From: Halobacillus litoralis
GTDB taxonomy: Bacteria; Bacillota; Bacilli; Bacillales; Halobacillaceae
NCBI RefSeq assembly: GCF_020524085.2
Contig: NZ_CP129016.1
Coordinates: 2,102,001 to 2,166,000 of the forward strand
Direction: 5' to 3'
Length of the DNA: 64,000 nucleotides
Position 1 is the stretch's first letter, and the number at the start of each line of letters is the position of its first letter. The position numbers were made by a program, and so were the translations under genes. Positions 17,517 through 26,519 of this stretch are shown one piece after another. The notes under the pieces were generated by a model. That model saw only the letters and a program-made list of their open reading frames with translations, ran no database searches and was not told the origin of the DNA.

Positions 17517-19238
17517 ATGGCTATCGATAAAAAGCAAGTCATTAAACTGTTGGAGAAAATCGCCGTTTACTTAGAGCTGAAAGGGGAGAACCCTTTTAAA
17601 ATTTCCGCTTATCGTAAGGCTGCCCAAGCTTTAGAGCGTGACGACAGATCATTAAGTGAGATCGATGATTTCACCAAAATGAAAGGAATCGGAAAAGGTA
17701 CAGCAACGGTCATCGATGAATACTTAGAAAACGAAGAATCAGATACGTTAAAACAATTACAAGCAGAAGTTCCGGCTGGTCTTGTCCCATTACTTGATCT
17801 TCCAGGTCTTGGCGGAAAGAAATTGGCCAAACTTTATCAACAATTAGGTGTGACCGATGCTGAGACATTAAAAGAAGCTTTGGAGGCTGGCAAAGTGGAG
17901 GCACTGGACGGTTTCGGGAAAAAGTCTGCTGAAAAGATGTTGAAGGCGATTGAAGAAGCAGGCGCACGTCCTGAGCGTTTACCGATTGCTGTTATGCTTC
18001 CTTTAGCTGAGAAAATTGAGCGGTATCTGGAACAGGGGAAGACATTCACACGGTTTTCAAGAGCGGGTAGTTTAAGAAGAATGCGCGAAACGATCAAAGA
18101 CTTAGATTTCATCATTGCTTCTGAACATGCTGTAGAAACTCGAGATGAGCTATTGGCGTATCCAGATATAAAAGAGGTTATTGCCTCTGGGGAGACGAAA
18201 GTTTCTGTGGTTGTTAATGAGGGCTATGATATAGGCATTGATTTCCGTATTGTTGCACCAGAAGAGTTTGCTACGACCTTACACCATTTCACAGGGTCCA
18301 AAGACCATAATGTCGCTATGAGACAGCTAGCAAAAGAGAACGATGAAAAAATCAGTGAATATGGGATTGAAAAAACGGAAACCGGAGAAGTCCAAACGTT
18401 TGAAACGGAAGAAGAATTTTTCCAACACTTTGGTCTTCATTTCATTCCACCTGAAGTCAGAGAAAACTATGGGGAAGTAGAGAAATTCAAAGAACCTATC
18501 GAGCTCGTGGAATTAGAGGATATCCACGGGGATCTTCATATGCACTCGACTTGGAGCGATGGGGCCCAGTCTATTAAAGAAATGGCGGAGAAAGCAAAAG
18601 CGAAAGGGTATGAGTACATCGCCATTACCGATCACTCCAAATATTTGCGTGTAGCAAACGGTTTGAATGAAGAGCGCCTGCGTTTGCAAAGAAAAGAAAT
18701 TGAAAAGGTGAATGCGGAAATGGAGGATTTCCATATCTTTGCAGGCATTGAAATGGACATTCTTCCAGATGGATCACTGGATTTTGATGATGAGTTCCTG
18801 AAAGAGATGGACTTTGTCATCGCATCCATCCACTCAAGCTTTCAGCAATCCCAGGATCAAATTATGGAGAGGTTGACCAATGCCCTAGAAAATCCTCATG
18901 TCCATATGATTGCTCATCCCACCGGCCGCTTAATCGGACGGCGTGATGGATATGATGTGGATCTTGAAGCATTGATTGAAGGGGCGAAGCGAACAGGGAC
19001 CATCCTTGAACTCAACGCGAACCCTAACCGATTGGATTTGAGTTGGGAATGGTTGATGAGAGCTCAGGAAGAGGGCGTAAATATTGCTGTTAATACGGAT
19101 GCGCATAGTTATCCAATGTTGGAGCATATGAAAATAGGAGTTGGATCAGCCAGAAAAGGATGGCTGAGAAAAGATACAGTCATCAACACGTGGACGAAAC
19201 AACAGTTGATGGATAAGTTCAAGATCCATAAGGAGTAA
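17517..19238 (+). CDS. polX: DNA polymerase X family protein with PHP domain
   Basis: 573 residues (570 in B. subtilis YshC/PolX). Gap-filling repair polymerase. Domains: 8-kDa helix-hairpin-helix region (about 1-130, KGIGKGTATVIDEYL, LDGFGKKSAEKML), Pol-beta nucleotidyltransferase core with GSLRRMRETIKDLDFII (first catalytic aspartates) and IDFR, then C-terminal PHP metallohydrolase (about 340-573) with HGDLHMHSTWSDG, IAITDHS, AGIEMDI and AHPTGR. The PHP part supplies 3'-5' exonuclease activity in this family. It sits immediately before mutS2, the usual polX-mutS2 repair pair. Confidence 0.97.
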   Translation: MAIDKKQVIKLLEKIAVYLELKGENPFKISAYRKAAQALERDDRSLSEIDDFTKMKGIGKGTATVIDEYLENEESDTLKQLQAEVPAGLVPLLDLPGLGGKKLAKLYQQLGVTDAETLKEALEAGKVEALDGFGKKSAEKMLKAIEEAGARPERLPIAVMLPLAEKIERYLEQGKTFTRFSRAGSLRRMRETIKDLDFIIASEHAVETRDELLAYPDIKEVIASGETKVSVVVNEGYDIGIDFRIVAPEEFATTLHHFTGSKDHNVAMRQLAKENDEKISEYGIEKTETGEVQTFETEEEFFQHFGLHFIPPEVRENYGEVEKFKEPIELVELEDIHGDLHMHSTWSDGAQSIKEMAEKAKAKGYEYIAITDHSKYLRVANGLNEERLRLQRKEIEKVNAEMEDFHIFAGIEMDILPDGSLDFDDEFLKEMDFVIASIHSSFQQSQDQIMERLTNALENPHVHMIAHPTGRLIGRRDGYDVDLEALIEGAKRTGTILELNANPNRLDLSWEWLMRAQEEGVNIAVNTDAHSYPMLEHMKIGVGSARKGWLRKDTVINTWTKQQLMDKFKIHKE

Positions 19239-19256
19239 TAAAGGAGACGGTTACAC

Positions 19257-21603
19257 ATGAATCAACGCATCCTTCATGTACTAGAATTTAAAAAAAATCA
19301 TAGAACAATTGAACGAGCAAGCAGCCTCTTCCTTAGGGAAAGAAAAAACGGCGGCTTTGAAACCATCTTCTGACTTGGAAGAGGTTCGCCATTTGCAAAT
19401 GGAAACAGATGAAGCCGGGCAAGTGCTGCGCTTGAAAGGCCATGTCCCACTTGGCGGCATTTTCGATATTAAGCCAAGCTTGAAGCGGACCACAATAGGG
19501 GGGACGCTGAGCGCATTAGAATGCCTGGATGTCGCTAGTACCATTTATGGTGGAAGACAACTGAAGCGTTTCATTGAAGATATGGAAGAACCCGAAATGC
19601 CGATTTTAAGAGACATGGTTTCTAAAATCGCTCCATTGAGGGAATTGGAGAGTGAAATCAGAAACTGTATCGATGATCATGGAGGAGTCATGGATGGGGC
19701 TTCTGAGAAATTGAGATCCATCCGTTCGAAAATCCGTACCTATGAGAGTCGGGTAAGGGACAAAATGGAGTCTTTTACAAAATCTAAATCCAAAATGCTT
19801 TCCGATGCAATTGTCACTATAAGAAATGAACGTTACGTTCTTCCAGTTAAACAAGAATACCGGGGATCTATAGGCGGGATTGTTCATGATCAATCATCTT
19901 CTGGGGCGACATTGTTCATAGAACCCCAAACGGTTGTTGATTTGAATAACCAACTGCAGGAAGCCCGAGTCCAAGAAAAAAATGAAATTGAAAAAATCTT
20001 GAAAGAACTTTCCGATGCGATTGCTGAGAACCATGAACCATTATATGAAAACGTGAATGTCTTAGGGCATATGGACTTTATGTTTGCCAGAGCGAAGTTG
20101 GGTAAGCAGATGAGAGCCGCTATGCCTAAGATGAATGACGAAGGCCGCATTGATATGAAGCAAGCGAGACACCCGCTAATACCTGAAGATGAAGTCGTGC
20201 CGAATGACATCGAAATAGGCACGGAATACACATCCATTGTTATTACTGGTCCGAACACAGGGGGAAAAACAGTTACTCTTAAACTCGTAGGGTTGTGCAC
20301 TTTGATGGCACAGTCCGGATTACAGGTCCCTGCATTGGATGGATGTGAGATGGCTGTATTTAAGGAAGTTTATGCTGACATTGGCGATGAACAGTCCATT
20401 GAACAAAGTTTATCTACTTTTTCTTCCCATATGACCAATATCGTAGACATTTTGGATAAAGTAGATGATCAGTCTTTAGTTTTGTTTGATGAACTTGGTG
20501 CTGGAACGGATCCGCAGGAAGGGGCAGCTCTTGCGATGTCCATACTGGATGAAGTCGTCAACCGGAAAGCGCGTGTTATCGCAACCACTCACTATCCTGA
20601 ATTAAAAGCTTATGGCTACAATCGTCCCGATGTTATCAATGCTTCAGTCGAATTTGATATTCAAACGCTTAAACCGACCTACCGCTTGTTGATAGGCGTT
20701 CTAGGACGAAGTAATGCGTTTGAGATTTCCAGGCGCTTAGGTTTAAGAGAATCTGTGATTGAATCCGCAAAGGGTCATATTGGAGTAGATTCTCAAAGTG
20801 TTGAAAATATGATTGCTTCATTAGAGGAGTCGAAGCGGGGAGCAGAGCAGGATTATGAAGAAGCAGAACGATTGCTTGCAGAAGCGGAAGAGCTACGGAA
20901 TGAATTGAAACAAAAATGGGACCAATTCGAAGATCAGCGTGAAAAGTTATATGAGAAGGCTGAACAAAAAGCAGAAAAAGCCATTCGACAGGCGAGAGAA
21001 GAAGCGGAAACAATCGTTGGCGAAATCCGGAACATGAAATCACAGGCACAAATGAAAGAGCATGAATGGATTGAAGCTCGCAAGATGTTTGATGAAGCAC
21101 AGCCTGAACTGGCGAAGAAAAAAACGAAAGCATCTCCAGCACCTAAGAAAGAGTCGAAAGAATTGAACCCTGGAGATGAAGTGAAACTACTGACCCTCAA
21201 CCAGCAAGGAACCATTGTGGAACAAACAGGGAAGAATGAATACCAAGTGCAGGTTGGGGTAATGAAAGTGAAAGCCAAACGCAAAGAAATTGAATTCGTT
21301 AAGGCCAAGCAACCATATAAGGAAAAGCCCATGGCGACAGTCAAAGGTAAGGACTTCCATGTGAAAACAGAACTCGATTTACGTGGCGAACGATATGAAG
21401 ATGCGTTGAACCGTTTAGAGAAATATGTTGATGACGCTCTCTTAGCAGGCTACCCACGAGTATCTATCATTCACGGAAAGGGAACAGGCGCACTTCGGAC
21501 AGCCGTTCAAAACTTTGCAAAAAACCACCGCAGCATCTCCAGTCAACGGGCAGGAGGCATGAATGAGGGTGGAAGTGGAGTGACCGTACTTGAGTTTCGA
21601 TAA
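19257..21603 (+). CDS. mutS2: Endonuclease/recombination suppressor MutS2, with a frameshift at codon 14 and a Pro-to-Leu change
   Basis: Reads [13 protein letters not shown] from ATG 19257, then needs a shift at a run of eight A (19290-19297; seven would keep frame) to continue [17 protein letters not shown] and on to residue about 781. MutS2 binds branched DNA and stalled ribosomes. The core, Walker A GPNTGGKT, signature [16 protein letters not shown], a long coiled coil, a KOW-like segment and the C-terminal Smr nuclease domain ([21 protein letters not shown]) are all intact. The near-invariant GVPGRSNAF segment reads GVLGRSNAF because of CTA at 20701. TTG 19309 could act as a start but would lose 17 conserved residues. 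Confidence 0.92.
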
Positions 21604-21626
21604 TTCGTTAAAAAGGGAGCGGAGGA

Positions 21627-22034
21627 ATGAGTAATTTTTGGGAATACACGTTAGTGGAAACCGCCGCTCGTTACAGTGTGGTTGTGCTGTGTTTAGTTCT
21701 TTTTATGGCGATTTTTGAAATCGTCACTTCTTATAATAACTGGGAAGAGATCAAAAAGGGCAACATTGCTGTAGCGATGGCTACCGGGGGAAAACTATTT
21801 GGAATTGCAAACATCTTTCGTTTTTCGATTGAACATAATGACTCACTCACCCAGACAATGGGATGGGGTTTGTATGGATTTGCTCTTCTCCTTTGCGGGT
21901 ATTTCATTTTCGAATTTTTGACCCCATCTTTTAAGATTGATGAGGAAATTACAAATGATAACCGTGCTGTAGGATTTATTTCCTTAGTCATTTCTATCGG
22001 GCTTTCGTATGTAATTGGAGCGAATATCATTTAA
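21627..22034 (+). CDS. yshE: DUF350 membrane protein YshE
   Basis: 135 residues with four membrane segments in two DUF350-type repeats (LVLFMAIFEIVTSYNNWEEIKKGNIAVAMATGGKLFGIA; then FEFLTPSFKIDEEITNDNRAVGFISLVISIGLSY). The function is unknown. B. subtilis yshE also follows mutS2. The ribosome binding site GGGAGCGGAGG is 5 bases before the ATG. Probably in one message with mutS2 and the small gene that follows. Confidence 0.85.
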   Translation: MSNFWEYTLVETAARYSVVVLCLVLFMAIFEIVTSYNNWEEIKKGNIAVAMATGGKLFGIANIFRFSIEHNDSLTQTMGWGLYGFALLLCGYFIFEFLTPSFKIDEEITNDNRAVGFISLVISIGLSYVIGANII

Positions 22035-22045
22035 GGAGAGAGACA

Positions 22046-22123
22046 GTGGAAACCTTAGCCAAAATTTTAATGGTCGTTGCCGCGGTATTTCTCATCGTAG
22101 GCATCCTGTTTTTTATCATATAA
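22046..22123 (+). CDS. Possible 25-residue single-pass membrane peptide
   Basis: GTG 22046 follows AAGGAGAG (22033-22040) by 5 bases, 11 bases after the yshE stop. It encodes METLAKILMVVAAVFLIVG followed by six more residues, so it is almost entirely one hydrophobic segment. I do not recognise a family. Spacing, ribosome binding site and an immediate downstream terminator make it a credible small gene; a chance reading frame of this length is the alternative. Confidence 0.55.
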   Translation: METLAKILMVVAAVFLIVGILFFII

Positions 22124-22141
22124 GTATAGGATTCATCATCA

Positions 22142-22177
22142 AACAAGAAGCTCGATAATAATCGGGCTTTTTGTTTT
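22142..22177 (+). terminator. Terminator after mutS2-yshE
   Basis: AACAAGAAGCTCGAT / ATCGGGCTTTTTGTT imperfect stem with a short AATA loop, then TTTTT. Confidence 0.8.
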
Positions 22178-22204
22178 TTATGTTAATGTAGTAATAGTTA
22201 TTAA

Positions 22205-22410
22205 AGTATATGGCAGGTTTCTTAAAGACTCAGTTTCGAGACTTTCCGGGGTTCGTTGCCCGAGTTGAGGGCTAGTCGTGTCTACCAGGGCGATTCCGCA
22301 TTTGAACACTTTCCTGTGGGGGAGTGGCGAGCTATTCCCCGCAGCTCCCTTCCACTCAACAAAAGTCTCGAAACTGAGTCTTACAATCGGGAGCTTATGT
22401 GCAAGAATGG
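22205..22410 (+). repeat. Terminal-inverted-repeat element, copy C
   Basis: About 205 bases. Inverted ends AAGACTCAGTTTCGAGACTTT (written here as AAGACTCAGTTTCGAGAC plus TTT, 22217-22237) and the matching right end near 22361-22381. Outer left flank TATATGGCAGG, right flank CAATCGGGAGCTTA. The left arm carries GGGGTTCGTTGCCCGAG; the right arm carries GAGCTATTCCCCGCAG and CACTCAACAAAAG. Same orientation as copy A. It occupies most of the 22124-22516 gap. Confidence 0.85.
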
Positions 22411-22452
22411 GGTTGGTTTTTAGGGTAATATTTTCAATTTTTTAAATAATAA

Positions 22453-22481
22453 TTCAAATATGAGCCTTTAGTCGTTATAAT
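22453..22481 (+). promoter_or_regulatory. Sigma-A promoter of lcfA
   Basis: TTCAAA at 22453-22458, 17-base spacer, TATAAT at 22476-22481. No FadR-type palindrome is visible next to it. Confidence 0.55.
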
Positions 22482-22516
22482 AGGAGAGAAGACAATTATT
22501 AGGGAGGTCTGTCAAA

Positions 22517-24220
22517 ATGAGTGATTTTCAACGTCCATGGCACAAGTTGTACCCACCAGAAGTCCCTGTCACCATTGATTACAAAGAGCAACCACTCCAT
22601 GATTACCTTAAAGAAAGTGCTGAAGTTTACGGAGAAAAGAAAGCGCTTTATTTTATGGGCAAGGAGTTGGAATATAAAGAAATTTATGAACAGGCCCAAG
22701 CATTAGCAAGCTATTTACAGGACCTTGGGTTAGAAAAAGGCGATCGTGTTTCCATTATGTTGCCGAACTGTCCTCAATCCGTCATCTCCTATTATGGAGT
22801 CCTTATGGCTGGAGGAATCGTTGTGCAGACGAACCCGCTTTATATGGAAAGGGAATTGGAGTATCAAATGAAAGATTCTGGAGCTAAGATGATCATTTGT
22901 CTTGATATCCTTTATCCGAAGGCTGCCAATATCAAACCTGATACCCCTCTTGAACACATCATCGTGACAGGTATTAAAGATTACCTTCCTTTCCCAAAAA
23001 ACAAAATCTATCCTTTTATCCAAAAACGCCAGTATCAAGTGCTCGTTAAACCGGAACAATCAACGGATACCCATCTGTGGACCCATATCTTGAAAAGCGC
23101 AAGTGGAAATGTTGAAGAAGTAGAGATTGATCCTAAAGAGGATCTTGCTTTATTACAATACACCGGGGGAACGACCGGATTTCCAAAAGGTGTGATGCTT
23201 ACTCACTACAATCTGATTGTGAATACGCAGATGTCGAAAAAATGGTTGTACAAATGCAAAGATGGTGAAGAAACCGTTCTCGCTATTTTACCGTTCTTCC
23301 ATGTATATGGAATGACTTCGGTTATGAACCTGTCTGTTATGATGGGGAACAAAATGATTCTCATGCCGAAGTTTGAACCCGAAGATGTTTTGAAAGTAAT
23401 CGAAAAACAAAAACCGACATTATTCCCTGGAGCACCTACCATTTATATTGCATTATTGAACCACCCGAACTTGAAGAAATATGACCTTTCTTCTATTGAA
23501 GCGTGTATTAGCGGTTCGGCGCCATTGCCGGTCGAAGTACAAGAACGTTTCGAGGCAGTGACAGGTGGACGGCTTGTTGAAGGGTATGGGTTGACCGAAA
23601 CCTCTCCAGTTACCCATTCCAACCTTGTGTGGGGACAGCGTATGAGTGGAAGTATCGGTGTACCATGGCCGGATACCGACGCGAAGATCTATAAGATGGA
23701 TGCTGATGAAGAGGCTGAGAACGGAGAAATCGGAGAAATCGTGGTGAAAGGTCCTCAAGTGATGAGGGGTTACTGGAACAGACCAGAAGAAACCGCCCAA
23801 GTTCTCAGTGAAGATGGCTGGTTCCGAACAGGAGATATGGGGTATATGGACGATGCGGGTTACTTCTATATCGTCGATCGAAAAAAAGATATGATTATTG
23901 CAGGTGGGTATAACATCTATCCTCGAGAGGTGGAGGAAGTCCTTTATGAGCATTCGGAGATTCAAGAAGCTGTCGTTGTAGGAGTTCCAGATCCTTATCG
24001 GGGAGAAACCGTAAAAGCCTTCATCGTTAAAAAACAGGGAAGCGAAATTACAGAAGATGAACTGAATGAATATTGTCGTAAAAATATTGCTTCTTATAAA
24101 GTCCCAAGGTTGTATGAATTCAGAGATGAGCTACCAAAAACAGCAGTCGGTAAAATCTTAAGGAGGACTTTAATCGATGAAGAAAAACGTAAGTATGAGG
24201 AATCTGAGAGTATTCAATAA
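22517..24220 (+). CDS. lcfA: Long-chain fatty-acid-CoA ligase
   Basis: 567 residues. Activates fatty acids to acyl-CoA through an acyl-adenylate. The AMP-binding P-loop YTGGTTGFPKGVMLTH lies at about 216-231, the second motif GYGLTETSP near 356, the DxxxRTGD-like WFRTGDMGYMD near 435, and the C-terminal lysine segment PKTAVGKILRR near 548. The ribosome binding site GGGAGG is 9 bases before the ATG. First gene of the lcfA-fadR-fadB-etfB-etfA cluster for beta-oxidation, as in B. subtilis. Confidence 0.95.
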   Translation: MSDFQRPWHKLYPPEVPVTIDYKEQPLHDYLKESAEVYGEKKALYFMGKELEYKEIYEQAQALASYLQDLGLEKGDRVSIMLPNCPQSVISYYGVLMAGGIVVQTNPLYMERELEYQMKDSGAKMIICLDILYPKAANIKPDTPLEHIIVTGIKDYLPFPKNKIYPFIQKRQYQVLVKPEQSTDTHLWTHILKSASGNVEEVEIDPKEDLALLQYTGGTTGFPKGVMLTHYNLIVNTQMSKKWLYKCKDGEETVLAILPFFHVYGMTSVMNLSVMMGNKMILMPKFEPEDVLKVIEKQKPTLFPGAPTIYIALLNHPNLKKYDLSSIEACISGSAPLPVEVQERFEAVTGGRLVEGYGLTETSPVTHSNLVWGQRMSGSIGVPWPDTDAKIYKMDADEEAENGEIGEIVVKGPQVMRGYWNRPEETAQVLSEDGWFRTGDMGYMDDAGYFYIVDRKKDMIIAGGYNIYPREVEEVLYEHSEIQEAVVVGVPDPYRGETVKAFIVKKQGSEITEDELNEYCRKNIASYKVPRLYEFRDELPKTAVGKILRRTLIDEEKRKYEESESIQ

Positions 24221-24235
24221 ACTCAAAAAAGAAAG

Positions 24236-24264
24236 TTGACAGAATATTTCTTTGCTTGTAGAAT
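24236..24264 (+). promoter_or_regulatory. Sigma-A promoter of fadR-fadB-etfBA
   Basis: TTGACA at 24236-24241, 17-base spacer, TAGAAT at 24259-24264. The FadR operator begins 6 bases downstream, overlapping the expected start of transcription. Confidence 0.85.
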
Positions 24265-24270
24265 AATAGA

Positions 24271-24288
24271 TGAATGATGATTCATTCA
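24271..24288 (+). promoter_or_regulatory. FadR operator
   Basis: TGAATGATGATTCATTCA matches the B. subtilis FadR box (TGAATGA-N4-TCATTCA) at every fixed position. It lies at about +1 of the promoter, where bound FadR would block transcription of fadR-fadB-etfBA until long-chain acyl-CoA releases it. Confidence 0.93.
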
Positions 24289-24321
24289 TTTTTCAGTTCG
24301 CAATAGCAAGGAGATATACCA

Positions 24322-24912
24322 TTGAAGAAAAATAAACCGAAATTCAAACAAATCATTGATGCAGCTGTCGAAGTCATTGCTGAAAATGGCTACCACTCTT
24401 CACAAGTTTCCAAGATAGCAAAAAAAGCAGGAGTGGCAGATGGAACCATCTATCTTTATTTCAAAAACAAGGAAGATATCCTTGTATCATTGTTTCAAGA
24501 AAAAATGGGGCAATTCATAGAAAAAATTGAGCAGGAAACAACCTCTAAGCAGTCAGCGGAACAAAAACTTTTGACTTTAATTCAAACACATTTTGAACAG
24601 CTGGCTGCCGATCACCACCTGGCGATTGTGACACAGTTAGAATTGCGCCAATCCAATAAAGAGTTGAGGCAAAAAATCAACCATGTATTGAAGCGCTATT
24701 TGAATGTCATTGATCAAATTGTTGAAGAAGGTGTCGAGGAGGAGTTGTTCCGTAGTGGCCTGGATCGCCGTCTTGTACGTCAAATGATTTTTGGGACGAT
24801 GGATGAGACGGTGACCAACTGGGTTATGAAAGAGCAACGGTATAACATAGAAGAACAGGCCAAAGAAGTCCATAGCTTAATTGTGAATGGATTAGCCCGT
24901 CATGATAAGTGA
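24322..24912 (+). CDS. fadR: TetR-family fatty-acid degradation repressor FadR (YsiA)
   Basis: 196 residues from TTG 24322, which follows AAGGAGAT by 8 bases. N-terminal helix-turn-helix (about 20-50, GYHSSQVSKIAKKAGVADGTIYLYFKNKEDIL) and an all-helical ligand domain that binds acyl-CoA in this family. Represses beta-oxidation genes. The perfect operator upstream and fadB downstream give autoregulation and confirm the name. Confidence 0.94.
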   Translation: MKKNKPKFKQIIDAAVEVIAENGYHSSQVSKIAKKAGVADGTIYLYFKNKEDILVSLFQEKMGQFIEKIEQETTSKQSAEQKLLTLIQTHFEQLAADHHLAIVTQLELRQSNKELRQKINHVLKRYLNVIDQIVEEGVEEELFRSGLDRRLVRQMIFGTMDETVTNWVMKEQRYNIEEQAKEVHSLIVNGLARHDK

Positions 24913-24928
24913 GAAAGGTGATGATGTT

Positions 24929-25702
24929 TTGTCGACTTTAACTTCACAGGTAAAAGGGAATGTAGCAGAAATCACGATTCAGAGCCCTCCTGCAAACGCA
25001 CTGTCCAGCTCCATCCTTCAGGATCTTTCCAAGGAACTGGATCAGATTGAAAGCAATCCTTCCGTAAAAGCCATCCTTCTTAAAGGGGAAGGACGCTTCT
25101 TCTCTGCAGGAGCAGACATCAAAGAATTTACTTCTCTCCAAGGAGCGGATGATTATAAGGGGTTGGCAGCCAAGGGGCAGCAATTGTTTAGCAGAATTGA
25201 AAATTTCCACATCCCCGTGATTGCTGCTATTCATGGAGCAGCACTAGGGGGAGGTCTCGAGCTAGCCATGTCCTGCCACATCCGCTATGTAGCAGATGAT
25301 GCAAAGTTAGGGTTGCCTGAATTGAATCTTGGAATTATCCCTGGCTTTGCAGGGACGCAAAGGTTGCCAAGGTACGTCGGCACAGCCAAAGCTTATGAAA
25401 TGATATTGACAGGTGTGCCGATTAGTGGCGAAGAAGCTGCCCGATTAGGTCTAGCTAATCAAAGTTTTTCAAGTGAGGAACTTTTTGAGAAAGCAGAGCA
25501 ACTGGCTCAAACGATTTCACAGAAAAGCGGGCCGACCATTCATCACATCATGAAGTTGATTCCGTTCGCCCATACTCCTCAGTTTGAAGCAGGGAACCAT
25601 GCGGAAGCGGACGCCTTCGGAGAGGTGTTTGGGAATGAAGATGCTAAAGAAGGCATCCAAGCATTCATTGAAAAAAGAAAACCAGCATTCAAAAACCAAT
25701 AG
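24929..25702 (+). CDS. fadB: Enoyl-CoA hydratase FadB (YsiB)
   Basis: 257 residues from TTG 24929. Crotonase fold enzyme that hydrates trans-2-enoyl-CoA in beta-oxidation. Oxyanion-hole and catalytic segments are present: FSAGADIKEFTSL (about 58-70), AAIHGAALGGGLELAMSCH (about 99-117) and GLPELNLGIIPGFAGTQRL with the catalytic Glu (about 129-147). The TTG lies 8 bases after AAAGGTG; an in-frame ATG 24902 overlaps the end of fadR and is less likely. Ends in a true TAG stop, evidence that amber terminates here. Confidence 0.93.
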   Translation: MSTLTSQVKGNVAEITIQSPPANALSSSILQDLSKELDQIESNPSVKAILLKGEGRFFSAGADIKEFTSLQGADDYKGLAAKGQQLFSRIENFHIPVIAAIHGAALGGGLELAMSCHIRYVADDAKLGLPELNLGIIPGFAGTQRLPRYVGTAKAYEMILTGVPISGEEAARLGLANQSFSSEELFEKAEQLAQTISQKSGPTIHHIMKLIPFAHTPQFEAGNHAEADAFGEVFGNEDAKEGIQAFIEKRKPAFKNQ

Positions 25703-25720
25703 TCCAGGAGGTATATAAAC

Positions 25721-26494
25721 ATGAATATTTACGTTTTGTTGAAAAGAACGTTCGACACAGAGGAAAAAATCTCTGTAAGTAATGGAGTGATTGCTGACGA
25801 TGGGGCAGAGTACATCATCAACCCATACGATGAATATGCGGTGGAAGAAGCGATTAATCTGCGTGACGAGCACGGCGGTGAAGTTACAGTCGTGACCATT
25901 GGAGAAGAGGAAGCAGAGAAACAGCTGCGGACAGCTCTGGCTATGGGCGCGGATAAAGCGGTTCTTATTAACACGGAAGATGATCTTGAAGAAGGTGACC
26001 AGTTTACAACGGTTAAAATTCTTGAAGCATTCTTTGAAGATAAAGAAGTCGACATTATTCTTGGAGGTAATGTAGCCATTGATGAAGCAAGTGGTCAAGT
26101 AGGTCCTCGTCTTGCCGAACGTCTGGATATGCCATGTGTAACGACAATCACGGATATTAAAATTGACGGCACGACAGTAAACATTGAGCGGGACGTCGAA
26201 GGGGATGTCGAAAAGGTAGAAACGACACTTCCTGTGTTGGTTACATGTCAGCAAGGCTTGAATGAGCCGAGATATCCGTCTTTGCTAGGAATTATGAAGG
26301 CGAAGAAGAAGCCGCTTGATGAGCTTGAAATCGATGATCTCGATCTGGATGAAGATGACGTAGAACCAAAAACAAAAACAACTGAAATTTACCTTCCACC
26401 TGAAAAAGAAGCAGGTAAAGTCCTCGAAGGAGAAGTCGATGACCAAGTAAAAGAACTTGTATCATTATTAAAAACAGAAGCGAAAGTACTGTAA
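25721..26494 (+). CDS. etfB: Electron transfer flavoprotein beta subunit, with an unusual Leu at 189
   Basis: 257 residues, matching B. subtilis EtfB. With EtfA it carries electrons from acyl-CoA dehydrogenases to the menaquinone pool and binds AMP. The N-terminus MNIYVLLKRTFDTEEKIS and the signature region EGDVEKVETTLPVLVTCQQGLNEPRYPS are normal. The following segment reads SLLGIMKAKKKP where the family has SLPGIMKAKKKP; the codon is CTA in the context CTAGG (26285-26289). The ribosome binding site AGGAGG precedes the ATG. Co-transcribed with fadB and etfA. Confidence 0.95.
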   Translation: MNIYVLLKRTFDTEEKISVSNGVIADDGAEYIINPYDEYAVEEAINLRDEHGGEVTVVTIGEEEAEKQLRTALAMGADKAVLINTEDDLEEGDQFTTVKILEAFFEDKEVDIILGGNVAIDEASGQVGPRLAERLDMPCVTTITDIKIDGTTVNIERDVEGDVEKVETTLPVLVTCQQGLNEPRYPSLLGIMKAKKKPLDELEIDDLDLDEDDVEPKTKTTEIYLPPEKEAGKVLEGEVDDQVKELVSLLKTEAKVL

Positions 26495-26519
26495 ATAGAC
26501 AAGGGAAAGGAGAATCTTT

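Noticed and set aside
25517..26254. A 245-codon minus-strand frame opposite fadB and etfB.
   Set aside because: Rich in Cys, Phe and His as expected of an antisense shadow; no promoter or ribosome binding site.
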